Part shown: one piece after another, positions 37,747-49,894 of the stretch
How positions within the stretch are numbered: the stretch's first letter is position 1
Layout: every line of letters starts with the position of its first letter
NCBI GenBank assembly: GCA_025330725.1
Contig: JAIWND010000004.1
Location: forward strand, 1,338,009-1,402,008
Origin: Chlamydoabsidia padenii
Taxonomy: Eukaryota > Mucoromycota > Mucoromycetes > Mucorales > Cunninghamellaceae
Reading direction: 5' to 3'
Length of the DNA stretch: 64,000 bases
The notes under the pieces: model-generated
Database searches by the model: none
What the model saw: the letters and a program-made list of their open reading frames with translations, nothing else
Told to the model about the DNA's origin: nothing
Position numbers and translations under genes: made by a program

Positions 37747-38302
37747 GGTTGGTGGTGAAAGATCTTAAGGAAAGAAAGGAGAAAAAAAAATCGAGCAAGA
37801 AAAAATTTTTAAACTTCAGTCGGTGTCGGGATTTGAAATGTACTCAGGAATCAGCTTTGCGCTTTGGTAAGTAAACACTTGGTGTTTGATTATTGATATG
37901 TTTATAAAGAACAAAATCAAAAAGAGTGGAAAAAGTACCAACTGAATAATGTATATGCTACACTTTATCGACGAATCGATGGTCATCTTCATTTATCTAC
38001 CATTTTTGCACCAGCAAGCCTCTCGGAGAATGAATATCGTATTCGCATAACGTATGGACCTTCTTCCGTTCTCGGCATTTTCAAGTAAACCCTAGAACTC
38101 CTTCTTCTCAATTAAAATTCATAAGCAGCTTTTCTGACACTGATCATCTTTTCAGTGTTGCTGGAAAAGGAGACATTCCGATCCAACACGGGAAGGAGAC
38201 CCTGGGTCGGGATTTGAAAGTATGCATTGATGCATATCTATCATAAAACACTTTCATTCCTTTCTTTTTTTTTTCATTCTCTTTCTCCTTCTTTATTAAA
38301 CA
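37747..38302. promoter_or_regulatory. Divergent promoter between DRS1 and GT15 genes
   Basis: 555 bp separating two start codons. It has two copies of TTCAAATCCCGA, both on the minus strand: 37826-37837 (79 bp from the DRS1 start) and 38207-38218 (84 bp from the GT15 start). A CT-rich leader precedes each ATG. Confidence 0.6.
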
Positions 38303-39854
38303 ATGCATTCAGTGGATGTTCATCATGAAGAGACTTATACAAAACCATCCATCAATCGTCGGCGACCCCTTTCTCGACGCAGGTGGATCAAACTTGTCGG
38401 TTTATTCATCACGTTGACGCTCTTCGCCTTTACTTATTATGCCTATCATCCACTAGATAAAATCATCACACTCAAATCTCACCACTTTGAAAGTCAACCC
38501 ACTTGGCCGACCGATCGACCTCGTGGGGCACTTTATATGATTGTGCGCAACGAAAACTTACCCGAAGCACGCGCTACGATGCGAGTGATTCAGGACCGGT
38601 TCAATGATCAGGCGAATTACCCCTGGATTTTACTCAATGACCAGCATTTCAATGCGGACTTTAAACGTCATGCCAGCGCCATTGTCGCTCGATCCAACAC
38701 CTCAGTGTTTTTTGGTAAAATTGATGCGAATGAGTGGGCTTACCCTCGATGGGTGGATGTGCCCCGTGCTGAAAGCGCTCTTTGGGATTTAGTGGGTGTT
38801 AAACGAGGTGAGAGTTTATCTCATCATCAACTATTACGGTAAAATAAAAAGAAATCTCAAAAAAACGGGGTTTTAATTGTTTTTTTCTTCCAACAGGTAT
38901 CAGGCGGGCCTGTTTTTCAACCATCCTCTATTTACAAACGTTGAATACACTTGGCGAATTGAACCTGGATCAATGTATACTTGTGCTTTAAAAACAGATC
39001 CTTTCCTTGTGATGAAGAAAGAAGGGAAAAAAATCGGTATGTATTGTGTGAAGTGGGAGAGACAAAAGTACAGACTCGAAACTCTTTCCTTTTTAGGTTT
39101 TGTCTTGACTGGCAAAGAAGATCAAAAAGCAATCCCATCACTTTGGTCAACCACTCAGTCCTTTATGGAGAAGTACCCCCAATGGATTAAACCCCGAAAC
39201 CGAACTATTTTACCTGGGCTCATTAATGAAGACGGTGACTATAACCATTGCCATATGTGGTCCAACTTTGAAATCCTTGATCTATCATTTGTGCGTTCAG
39301 AAGTCTACCAAGCTTACTTCAATCATTTGGATCTTGCCAGCGGGTTTTTCTATGAAAAGTAAGTGTAAAGCTTTTTTATGACACATAATAGACTCAGTTG
39401 TCTTTTTTTGGGGGGGGTATATAGATGGGGCGATCCTGTGCGTACACTCGCTGCCGCCCTCTTTTTGAACAAGAGTCAAATTCATTTCTTTGATCAAATA
39501 GGATACACTAATGATGCTACATCCCATTGCCCATTAAACAATCATTCCTCACAACAATGTACATGCGATGTATCCCAAAGTCATGGTAAGGTCGAGATTC
39601 ATGCAACATTTTAAATCCCTATTTCGGTGTTTTAATGTTTCTTTTTTCTTATAGACATGCAAGAAGCCAGTTGTACGTTTGACTTTTTGAGGTATATAGA
39701 TCCACCTGCATTTGATTCTTTGATTCATTATGCTCAGTCAAAAATACCATCCCACATCAAGATCGATCTTAATAACACCGAGATCCTCAAACAAGTCATC
39801 AAAGAAAAAGATCAATTAATTTCCTTTCTTAAAGAGCATGGTGATCTATCATGA
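38303..39854 (+). CDS. Alpha-1,2-mannosyltransferase, glycosyltransferase family 15 (Kre2/Mnt1/Ktr)
   Basis: Golgi type II enzyme extending O- and N-linked mannans. Five exons (38303-38838, 38897-39036, 39097-39358, 39425-39585, 39655-39854) give 432 residues. Cytosolic basic tail (RRRPLSRRRWIK), one signal-anchor helix (LVGLFITLTLFAFTYYAYHP), stem, then the catalytic domain: RGALYMIVRNENLPEARATM, YRWIEPG-type TWRIEPGSMYTC, DGDYNHCHMWSNFEI and LDLASGFFYEKWGD, all GT15 landmarks. A GTGAGA at 38808 looks like a donor but breaks the frame; the true donor is 38839, which restores LLRYQAGLFFNHP. A C-terminal Cys-rich segment (SSQQCTCDVSQ) is present. Confidence 0.92.
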
Positions 39855-40057
39855 TCAATAAAAAGTGTTTGTTTGTTTGTTTGTTAGAATCTTTGATTTA
39901 TCTCTCTCACTTGAAAAAACAACACCTAGTTCAATAATGCTGAAACCGGGAGATTATTTCCCTTTTTGGGGTACTGTCAAAGCCATTTTCATGCAATTTG
40001 TCACCCACTTTTTTTTTTTTTTTGTTAATCTTCTTTTACAACTGATTGATATTAACA

Positions 40058-42084
40058 ATGGATGCTATTCATGACAGCCATCTTGACCTTGATAATAGAA
40101 TAGATGAGTAAAGTATCAAAAACATCCAGTGCTCACATTTCCAAATTCTAACTTTTTCGTATTGTTAGGCTAAATGCTACCTTGTTACCACCCCCACCAA
40201 CCAACAACACAACAGTATCATCATTATCATCATTCAACAAATCAATTTTATTACGACATAAAACATCATGTAATGTACAAACACTATTACTACGTGATAA
40301 CCAATTAACCACCATGACACCCTATGCCCATACCTTGAGATCCATGAGCCATTCGTTAAAAGAGTTGACCCTTCGCAACAATGCCTTTGTCGAGTTTCCA
40401 ACTGAAGTCCTTGTCTTGAACGAGTTGACTTCATTTTCAATCGCCAAAAACCAGTTGACCAAGATCAATGTTGCCGTATTCCCTCCATTATCCCACTTGA
40501 CCTGGTTATCATTGAGTCACAACCAATTAGAATCATTGCCTGATGATTTGGCTTGTTGTCATCACCTACAAGGTCTTGATTTATCAAATAACAAGTTCCA
40601 TGGTTAGTATATATATATATAAGAAAGAGTAAATGTATTAACCAACTTTTTCATCAGACTTACCTGCTGTCATTTCACAGTTAAGCCAATTACAAATCCT
40701 TCTGATTCAAAAGAACCATTTGAGTCACCTGTCAAAGGACATTCCATCCTTCCCATCCAACCTCCAGACCTTGAATCTAGCCTTCAACCAATTCCATACT
40801 GTACCTTTATGTCTTATCCATAATCCACCCGGATCCTTGACCCACCTACATTTGTCTGGTAATCCTTTAAAGAGTCTTCCTGTCGATTTCCTACGATACG
40901 GCTACAAACACCTTGTTAGTCTTGATTTACATACCTGCCAACTGACCCATGTGTCCCCTATTTTCTTTACTTTTCAAACCCCATTGCGTCGCCTCAACTT
41001 GGCCATCAATCAGCTAAGAGAGATTCCGTCCACCATTGGTTTGGCCACCCAGTTACAATGGTTGAATCTGAATGACAATCGTCTCGTCACATTACCACCA
41101 TCCATGGCTCGTCTTGTTCACCTTGTCAAACTTGGTCTTGTCCAAAACCACCTAAAGATATTGCCACCCTACTTGTTTGCACACATGTCATGTTTGGAGA
41201 AGATTGATTTGCGTAGGAATCAATTGGTGTATTTACCGCCATCCATCTTGTCCTTGGCCCCAGAGCAAGAGATTCACCAGCATGTCGATTTGGCCGTTCC
41301 CAGTTCCTTGTGCCCAACGATAATGACAAACGGAGCATTAAAAACACTATTGTTGTATGAAAACAGTTATTTGGAGCAAAAGGATGGTATTTTTTGTTGC
41401 ATGGATCAAGAAGAAGAAAAAGAAGCAACATTTCAATTGATCAGCCTGGAAGAAATAAAGTCGTTTTCAAATCCCGCCGATCTTGCCCATGCGCTTCTCC
41501 AATCAGATGTCTGCCATTCCTCCGCCCTTCATTATCGCCCATCCTCACTCAAAAATCTCGCTCTACGTCGACACTTGTCATCTACAAACAAGTTGCTCTA
41601 TGATGATGATTGGGCTTTCTTGGGGGATGCATTCCCCACATGGGCACCACCTTTACTTTATAATCAAGTGATCCAAACAGCCAGAGTATGTGATCATTGT
41701 CAACAATGGTCCACATCATTTCCTTTTCAAGTCGGCTACCTTGCTCGCCTTTGTAACAATCGAATGCAAGTACCTGTTCGGTACTCGATCTGCTCCTCTC
41801 AATGTGCCCTGGACATGGTGAGCAAAATTCAAATCGCGACGGATCACTGGCGGCATACCGAGAAAGAATCATGCAATCAATCTACTCGGGATTCTCCTCC
41901 TCCGCCACGATTGTTTCGTGTTTTACATCGGGTGGCCACATCAATCGTTCACTGTGTCACATCCTCGGAACAACCTCCGCCCGCTCTCTCTGATCATGAT
42001 CATGTCAGATTGACTGATCCAAGACCTACATTAACCTCTTTTAACCATCTTCCTCGTGATGCTATTCGGTTAGAAAGGTTCTAG
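40058..42084 (+). CDS. Leucine-rich-repeat protein with C-terminal cysteine-rich segment
   Basis: Three exons (40058-40107, 40169-40602, 40658-42084) give 636 residues. The first short exon, MDAIHDSHLDLDNRIDELN, is joined by an intron with a TTCTAAC branch point. About ten LRRs follow, e.g. LTWLSLSHNQLESLPDDL and LQWLNLNDNRLVTLP, typical of intracellular protein-interaction scaffolds (PIRL/SHOC2 type). The last 200 residues lack repeats and contain CDHC and CSSQC pairs that could bind a metal. The promoter-type 12-mer TTCAAATCCCGC occurs inside the coding sequence (41466-41477, encoding FSNPA). No catalytic domain seen; partner unknown. Confidence 0.85.
41466..41477 (+). promoter_or_regulatory. 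Exact TTCAAATCCCGC copy inside LRR coding sequence
   Basis: Exact 12-mer, in frame as ...TTT TCA AAT CCC GCC. Not near a start codon, so function there is doubtful. Confidence 0.25.
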
Positions 42085-42329
42085 TAAGGTATATGTAGCA
42101 TGATAGCATGGAAAGTTACAAACCCCGCACTTCTTTATTAGGACGATGCATAATGGAGACAAATATACAAAAGGCTTTATTATGTTTTGTTTTCAGTTTT
42201 TATAAAATAAAAAAAGTGGTGATAGATAATAAATAATAAAAGACAACTAATAAATATGTATATAAGAGTACTATTACTAACAAAAGGAGTGGTAGGGGGA
42301 AGGGGGATCAAGTAAAAACTACAGACAGT

Positions 42330-44843
42330 TTAGAAGGTTTCGTCTTGGTTAGGACAATCGGCCGTGGCATGAGTGTCGAATACATCGCAGTTAACGCAGT
42401 ACTAGAGAGAGGAGGAGGAGGAGAAAGTTGGTTAGTTATACCAATCATCTATCTATTGATATATATATATATATATATATTTACTTACTATTGTCGAGCC
42501 CATCAAGAGTGCTTTACAACCCATTACATCATGACCATGTATTTCACAGATTTCACAGTATAGCTGGGTCTTGGTACTTGATTTTGGCTGATCCGGCATG
42601 ATCACACCCGAGCAATGATGCATAGAAAAAGGCACAGGTTTACTATGTCGCCGTGTGGTGGAAGACAAAGAAGAGGTAGATGAAGCGGAAGAATCAATCC
42701 ATTGTCGTTGTTGTTCCAATTGTTGCACCCGTTGTTGTTCCAGTCGATACAAGCCTTCCAGTTCAATGATCCTTCGTGCCAAATCGTCATTATCTTGACT
42801 TTGCAGTGCCGCATCACGTTCCTCCATCACCAATCGTTTGTCATTCACTTCCTTTGCCAAGACATGTTGAAGTTGTTGGAATTGCTGATCCATTGCCCCC
42901 GACGCTGCGTGCATGTGTGCCAACTGATCACGTAACTGTTCATTTTCCAAAAGAGTCGCTTTTTGCTGCTGTTGTACTTCATCCAAAGCCATGGTTGTCA
43001 GTTCCAATTGCTGTTCGAGCCGCCGTCGAGAAGAATACATCCGAGAGTCCTTGTTGTTGTTACTGAGTGTTGTCGTGGTTGTTTTAATTTTACGCACCAG
43101 ATCAGGAATGATATCTTCCACCATCGAGTGGCTGCCAACCGAATCATCGTCATCGTCATCGTCATCTGTGTTGGGTGAAGGTGGGAGGAGAAAGTGACAG
43201 GCTTTTAATTCTTCAATCACATTCCCCAGTCGTTCGATTTGATCATCCTTGGCTTTGAGAGTCATATCGCGATCCCGAGTCCATTGAGCCAAAACAGATT
43301 CATAATGTCGCACGGTATCTGTATTAGCCTGTTTTGCCGCCTCATAGTCCCTTTCCATGGCAGCAGTGACTTGATCTCGTTCGGCCAAATCTCGTCGTAA
43401 TTGATCCATCTGAGCTCCATGCGTTCGTTGTTGTTGTTGGACTTGTTGATGTGATTCCTGTGCATCCTGTTGCCATTCACGCACTAGTCGTTCTAATTTT
43501 TCTATTCGTCGACTATATTGTTGTTCCATCGTGTCGGGTGAATGGTGAACGAGTTGTGATTCCAGTTGGATGGCTTGTTGTTGAGATTGTTGAAGTGAGT
43601 GCTGTAATCGACTGATTTCCGCCTGCATGTCTTGGATCTTGAGTGCATAGCTTTCCTTGGCTGTCACCAGACGTTCCCAGACCGCTTCTTTGCCGTTCAT
43701 TTCATCTGATAATCGCTGTTTTTCTTGTCGACTTTGTTCCAATAAAAGGTGCATCTTGTTAAGTTCATCTTGAGTGACTACTTGTCGAGTGCTGGTACTT
43801 TTGCTTTTTCGAGGTGCAGCGCTAGGAGATGGTGGTTGTTGTGATTGTTTGGGTGAGCCTGTGGAGCTGCGTTTCTTTGTGGTGGGTGTTACTGTTCGTC
43901 GAGTGCTTTTACTAGGTTGTTGATGGTGAGGCGACGATATTTTAGATAACGGTGTTGTTGTTAAGACTGGAGTGACGGATTTCCGTTGAGATGATGTCAA
44001 GACTCGTTGAGAAGTATTTAGAGCTGGTGGTAGAGGCTTCCTTGTTGTTGTTGTTGTTGTTGTTGTTAGTGATGGAAGAAGGATTGGTGTGGTACTGGCA
44101 CGAGGAGTTCGAGTAGATGTTGAAGAAGTAAAAGAAGGTGTGGCCTTTTTCTTTGGTGTTACTGTTGAGATTGACGACGTTGGTTTATGATCATGAGATA
44201 AACATCGTTGACGAGGACGAGTGGTGGATCGTTTCAAGTGACGTTGTTGATCAGCCTGAGTAGTACCGTGAGAAGACTGAGTGGTTGTTGAAGAAGATCG
44301 AGAAGACGCATCCTTAAGTGGTGTTACTTTATCAGCAAGTATAAAAAGACCCGTTTCAGGAGGACACTGGAAGTAACGAGTACTATTAAAAAGTAAAAGA
44401 GAGATGAGAAAGAGAGGAAAGAAAAGGGGGCTAAAATAAAAAACTCACCCTTTTATGGATCCATCATTTTTACCAGTGCCGACAATATCCATTTCAATTC
44501 CCGCCCATAATCCTCTTTGGAAAGATGTGCTACCTATAAATCGAATCGTCCCAATAGCACAAAGGCTCAGAACGGATACCTTTTGTCCGATCTTTAATTC
44601 ATCGCTTTTAACTTTGTGTGATGATATAGTAGATGATGAGAGATCAACATGACATCCCGACTGGCAAGAACGATGTTGTCGTTTTTTAATTGTGGTTGGT
44701 GAAGGGACGAGTGGATTATTCTTAATGATTTGATTCACTTTGGCGGATTTTGAAATGGGCGATGAGCATGTATCGTGATGATCAAAGAGAGGACTAGCAT
44801 TCAATGATAATCGTGCAATACGAGTATTATTGTTTACCAACAT
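42330..44843 (-). CDS. CLIP-170-like microtubule plus-end protein
   Basis: Three exons (44843-44449, 44382-42489, 42401-42330) give 786 residues. A CAP-Gly domain (about residues 83-155) spans exons 1-2: KIGQKVSVLSLCAIGTIRFI, QRGLWAGIEM, GKNDGS and RYFQCPPETGLFI. A Ser/Thr/Pro-rich basic linker follows, then a long coiled coil. The C-terminus has two CX2CX4-5HX4C zinc knuckles, CEICEIHGHDVMGC and CVNCDVFDTHATADC, and ends in DETF, which matches the CLIP-170 EEY/F-like tail that binds CAP-Gly domains. The second knuckle is on a separate last exon, so retention of intron 2 (which contains a TA repeat) would remove it. Orthologues: yeast Bik1, S. pombe Tip1. Confidence 0.93.
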
Positions 44844-45481
44844 ATGAGGCAAAAGGTGAGAGGGAAGGAAAAAGTAAGAAGAAGAAAAAGAAGAAAAAGA
44901 AGAGGAGTGCGGGAAGATAAGGAGGTGTTAGTGCTGCTGGGGAAAGAAGAGAGATAGAGAGAGAGAGGGAAAAAAGGAGTTGAGTGGTTTTTTTTTTTTT
45001 TTTTACATGTTGAAAAAGAAGAAAACGTGACATGCATAATCTATTTTTCTTTTTCTTGGCTCTTTATCTCTCTCTCTCACTCTCTCCTTTTTTCATTAGA
45101 ACGATGGATCAGGAATATGAAGGATCTGTTTCAAGTAAAAAGGGAGTTTTTATATATTGCATTATTCATTTCATCAATGTGGGGCTTTTTTCTCTTTTAA
45201 ATAAATGAAATCTGAATCAATCGATCAAGTTGATTCGGATTCATGCAAGTATACTATTACTCATATAAATCCACTATAGTCACAATCACAAAGCATCTGC
45301 CGTCAAATGAAGGTCAACTGGAAAGGCTCAAGGTCGAAATTAGGGAGGTGGTGTCGTTTTGCATAAACCTGGGTCAACAATTTTCAGTTTTTTTGAATTC
45401 CCGATAATGATTTCAAATCCCGCTTTTTTGAAGACTCAAAAGTATTTTCTTCCCCTCTCTCTCCTCTTGTTTTTTGGTTTC
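44844..45481. promoter_or_regulatory. Divergent promoter between CLIP-170-like and NUDIX genes
   Basis: 638 bp. Purine-rich/CT-rich stretch next to the CLIP start, ATATAT tracts in the middle, and TTCAAATCCCGC at 45412-45423, 58 bp before the NUDIX ATG. Confidence 0.55.
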
Positions 45482-46290
45482 ATGCTTTCTTCTCCCCTTG
45501 CTAATATAAAAACAACTGAACCTGTTATTCTGGGTCAAGGCCAATGGATCACCCTCGAACAACTACACTACTTTGACACTAATGGAATTAAACGACCTTG
45601 GGAACGATGTGTACGAAAAAACACTGCTGCCCCTTTAGCCGATGGTAAATAAGAAAGATAAACAGGGAACATTTACTCATCTTTATAACTTTTAGCTGTA
45701 GACATTCATGCCATCTTGAAAACCAATAATGGACCCCAGATAGTTTTAGTGGTTCAGTATCGACCTGCCATTGAAAACTATGCCGTCGAATTCCCCTCTG
45801 GTAAAAAGAAAAGAAAAAAAAAACCCCCCCATCTTCTCACATTGCAACTACTCACTCTCTTTAAACATGTATTCTAGGACTTGTCGATCCCAACGAAACA
45901 CCATTAGATGCAGCTTGCCGTGAATTACGAGAAGAAACTGGATACAAAGTGGACAAGTCTGACTTTCGACTGTCTACTCGCTCAGTATGTTATGAACCTG
46001 GATTGACCAACTCGACTTGTTACGTAGCCCATGCCACTATCAATACAACTTCCACAACAACTCATCCTTCTCCTGAATTAGAACAAGACGAATGGAGCTT
46101 ACAAACTATCCTCCTTCCTGTAAATAACCTTATGACTCACTTGACTGGTAAGAAGATTTTCTACTGCTTTCTCTTCTCTCATACTGATCTTCTTCTTTTT
46201 TTTTTAGATTTACAGGATCGGCATAACCTCATCATTGATTCAAGGGTATATTCTTTTGCCTCTGGATTGGATTTGGCTAGTATCTTGTAA
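45482..46290 (+). CDS. NUDIX hydrolase, ADP-ribose/ADP-sugar pyrophosphatase (Ysa1/NUDT5-like)
   Basis: Hydrolyses ADP-ribose to AMP and ribose-5-phosphate in characterised relatives. Four exons (45482-45644, 45696-45800, 45878-46147, 46208-46290) give 206 residues. WITLEQLHYFDTNGIKRPWE is the typical N-terminal family block, followed by VVQYRPAIENYAVEFPSG. The Nudix box is G-x5-E-x7-RELREETG, complete (GLVDPNETPLDAACRELREE). An upstream in-frame ATG (45407) would add 25 residues but would place the promoter 12-mer in coding sequence, so 45482 is preferred. Confidence 0.9.
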
Positions 46291-46517
46291 CGTTATGCAT
46301 TGGTCGCATGGTAGGATGTCGGAATATAATTCTGTCAAATCTTGTAAACCGGTTTTACCCCCCCCCTCTTTTTTTTTTACCTCCTCCTGTCACTATATCT
46401 TATATATATATATATATACTTTAATAAACAATGTATTATTTTATCTTTATTATTAATACTATCTTAAAAAATGTGGTTATATTGTGTGTTTGTCAAGGAA
46501 GATGTTGATAGAGTTTG

Positions 46518-46864
46518 TCATGGTTTCACCACCATGACAGTACATTTAAGATGTCGAGTAAGATGTTCGGATACGGACCCTAATAGTTGCCTACATGATA
46601 ATAAAAGGAATGCATTGTATGTAAGAAAAAAAAAAAAGAAAAACAGGCTGCCGCCGAAAAAATATCAACTTGTTTACGCATCCTCGTTACCTTTTAAAGA
46701 AACCTCGTCCATTACACCCCACAATGACGATATCAGCTTTCAGGGTTTCAGCTTCTACCACCAACGCATCACCTGCGTCACCATGAAGCATGTTCGTAGT
46801 TGCAGACAACTAAATATATCATTTAAAAGGGTTACTATTTTATATATGAAGGCATCGATAAAAA

Positions 46865-46899
<35 letters not shown>

Positions 46900-47181
46900 T
46901 ACACCTCGCTTTTTCAGCACTTGCATTACATTGTCCAATAAACGATGAGAATCCTCTTTGAGCTGCATGATCCGTTTCCCACAGTCATCATTTACCCAAG
47001 TAGCTGGCCCAATCGCTGCTGATTCCAATCCAAACCCTTCGAACGCTAATACATCATCGTTCAAAACTGTGGTGATATAAATTTTGTCTTCTGGTAACAG
47101 TATTTGATGATCGAGGACCCACTTCACTGCTTTGTTGGATGCATCCGAGTGGTCATAGGCAATAAGAATAGTTCGTGGCAT
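46518..47181 (-). CDS. Universal stress protein (UspA family)
   Basis: Three exons (47181-46903, 46809-46691, 46590-46518) give 156 residues, the usual single-domain size. It begins MPRTILIAYDHSDASNKAV, the Usp beta1-loop. The C-terminal half has HGDAGDALVVEA, ADIVIVGCNGRGFFKR and LLGSVSEHLTRHLKCTVMVV, matching the ATP-binding G-x2-G-x9-G-(S/T) pattern (GCNGRGFFKRQLLGS). Probable nucleotide-binding stress or metabolic regulator. Intron 1 contains a long poly-A run (about 46870-46897 on +). The promoter carries GCGGGGTTTGAA (47294-47305), a variant 12-mer 112 bp upstream. Confidence 0.9.
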
Positions 47182-47692
47182 GATTGATAGTTCAAGTAAA
47201 GAGAAAAGATGGAGAGAGAAAAAATAGGCTGGAGAAGGTTTCTTTTTATTTTTTGTGGGTTTCAAATGTCACCTTATGTTTTTTTCTCTCTACGCGGGGT
47301 TTGAATTTGCATGAATCCGGTTTGACCCTTCTTTAGGTGGGATGATAAAGTGAATGATATCAGCAATAAGACTATCTACGAGAACAATAAATGACATGTT
47401 TTATAAAAGTTTATATTCCAATAGAGAATGATATACTTTCTGTTGATCATGTTATCTTGGTAATAGAGAGGATCCGCTTTGCATGGCACAAATGGTGAAA
47501 AGCGTTAAAACTCCGATATGCGGCTATTTTTTCTTCCTTTCTCCATTTCCCCCTCCTTCCTTTTTCTTCTTTTTGACAAAATTACAAAGTGGCATCAAAC
47601 TGACTTGACCTCATTAACATGACTCATGACTTGAATCTTGCTGATATTTGTCACCAACATTGGCCAATTGTACTATCCAACTAATTTGCGAC
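47182..47692. promoter_or_regulatory. Divergent promoter between Usp and NDUFAF2-like genes
   Basis: 510 bp. GCGGGGTTTGAA (47294-47305) and TTCAAATGTC (47261-47270) lie near the Usp start. A CT-rich stretch is at 47525-47575. No gene seen. Confidence 0.45.
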
Positions 47693-48266
47693 ATGTCCTG
47701 GACTGAAACCCGATGGAAAGGTGTTGCGTTTATAGCCTCCCCTTATTGGTTTGAAGGGCATGTCTTCTATTGTATGTTACCCAGGTAAACTCATCACTTT
47801 TTTTTTTTTTTTTTACTTTACTCATCGTTTAATCCTTGTTTTAACTAGGGAGAACATGGTTAGAAACACAGCATACGCGAACAATAGGTAAAGAATCAAA
47901 AAAAAATAGGCGATTTGGGACACAAACAATAGTGCAACAAGTTGTGTATCGGGGTGGTGGGTGTTTTGAGGTAGAATCAGATGGTATATTATCATATGAC
48001 TGGGAATTTATTCATTCTTACATCTCTTTATCATTGCATAGGAACTCTACCGGTGGATTGGCGATCTCATTTTGGTGTTACGTAGGTGAAAAGTGCCCGC
48101 TCACTTATTTTATTCTATATACTCATCTTTTATGTTCTTAAATAATGCTGTTATAGATAATTCAAGGGACGAATCCATCGGGACTAGTGCAACTACATCT
48201 GACACCAAAAACACTTCTGATCCCAACAATGACGCACTACAAGATAATGATCATAACAAAAACTAG
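47693..48266 (+). CDS. NDUFAF2/mimitin-like mitochondrial complex I assembly factor
   Basis: Proposed exons 47693-47784, 47849-47887, 47910-47983, 48042-48081, 48167-48266; 114 residues. N-terminus MSWTETRWKGVAFIASPYWF then EGHVFYCMLPRENMVRN resembles the W..G...fG..YY...P start of the NDUFA12/NDUFAF2 family. LPVDWRSHFGVT matches its P-x-x-W-x-x-W/F-L core. The tail is Asp/Asn/Ser-rich. Only a 22-nt gap (47888-47909, GTAAAG...AATAG) separates exons 2 and 3, shorter than any normal intron. The frame needs it, because unspliced reading hits TAA at once. A real micro-intron, a sequencing error in the A run or a damaged gene are all possible. The family call is moderate. Confidence 0.5.
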
Positions 48267-48599
48267 CCCTATACTGTGTAGATCAGCAAGTTTAACTACA
48301 ATGTGTATGCTTTGTCAAAATCAGGTAAAACCCCCCAATACTGCCCACTTTTTAAAACTCCGTTACAGGTACTATAAATTTGATAAAAAGTTTCTTCCTT
48401 CTCATTCCTTCTCATCTCTTCTTACTTTTTAATTTATTTTACATAGGTGCAGCCTATACACCTCGTACTTGTCCCTTTTTACCACCTCTCCTCTCATTAC
48501 TCAACTTTACCTTCACTTATATTATTACCGTATCATCTTCTTTACCTCTCCTCTCCCTCCTTACCCCTTTTAATTATCCCATCGGCACGCCAACTCATC
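48267..48599. other. Kinesin-3 promoter region
   Basis: 333 bp, CT-rich towards the start codon; TTTTTAAAACTCCG and TACTATAAATTT near 48350-48380 are the only promoter-like sequences seen. Confidence 0.45.
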
Positions 48600-49862
48600 A
48601 TGCAAGGCAATATCAAGGTAGTTGTACGGTGTCGTCCATTGAATGCAAGAGGTAAAACTTGTGGTAAACTTTTTTTTACTGTCATGCTAACTCTAATAGA
48701 CTTTTTTTATTTATATTCTGAATGTAGAACTGGCTCGTGGTGCGACCTGCTTGGTGAAAATGGAAAACAACCAAACCATACTCCAGAACCCCAAATCCAA
48801 CGATGATATCAAGGCATTTACATTTGATCGCTCTTATTGGTCGGCTGGGAACAAGACAGATAGCGACTATGCGGATCAAGAAACTGTTTATAACGATGTG
48901 GGCCGGGAATGGTTGGATCATGCCTTTGCTGGTTACAATTGCTGCATATTTGCTTGTAAGTATGCTCTTACTCTTCCCCAGAAAATGAACCTCTTATTCA
49001 TTTGCTCTTTTATTACTATAGATGGTCAAACTGGTTCAGGCAAATCCTATTCCATGGTAAACGTCCATTAGAATCCACTAGTTACTGACCAAATCATTTT
49101 TTTTTTCTCTGTAGATGGGATATGGACAAGATAAAGGTATCATTCCTCGTACTTGTTCGGAACTCTTTGAACGAATCAACCAAAAATCCAGCAATAATGA
49201 ACAACAATTCCAGGTGGAGGTGTCTTATATCGAAATTTACAATGAACGTGTTCGTGATCTACTAAACCCACGAACGAAGCACCTTAAAGTACGCGAACAT
49301 CCAAGCCTTGGTCCTTATGTTGAAGATCTATCAAGACTGGTGGTCAAATCATTTGGTGACATTGAACATTTGATGGATGAAGGAAACAAGGTATGTAAGG
49401 GAATATATTTAACAATACGGTGAAATATATATATAGTTTACTAATACCTTCCTCTTTACTAGGCAAGAACAGTGGCGGCTACCAACATGAACGAAACCTC
49501 TTCAAGGTCCCATGCTGTATTCACACTTATCTTGACTCAAAAAACTACTGATGGCAACAACTCTAAACAACAAGGAGAGAAGGTCTCACGATTCAGGTAA
49601 GGAAAAACTTTTTAAAACATACAATGACACCAACTCACTCTTTTACATTGTTATCATATAGTTTAGTTGATTTGGCTGGTAGTGAACGGGCGAATAGTAC
49701 TGGGGCATCTGGTATGCGTCTGAAGGAAGGTGCCAACATCAATCGATCATTAACGACTCTTGGAAAAGTGATTGCTGGTCTTGCTGAACAAACGACACAA
49801 ACATCTGCAAATTCAAAATCCAACAAGAAACGGGACACTTTTATCCCTTATCGTGATTCGGT

Positions 49863-49894
<32 letters not shown>

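Noticed and set aside
38807..38896. Exon end at the GTGAGA donor in the GT15 gene
   Set aside because: It throws the next exon out of frame; the donor at 38839 keeps the conserved YRxxxGxFFxHP region.
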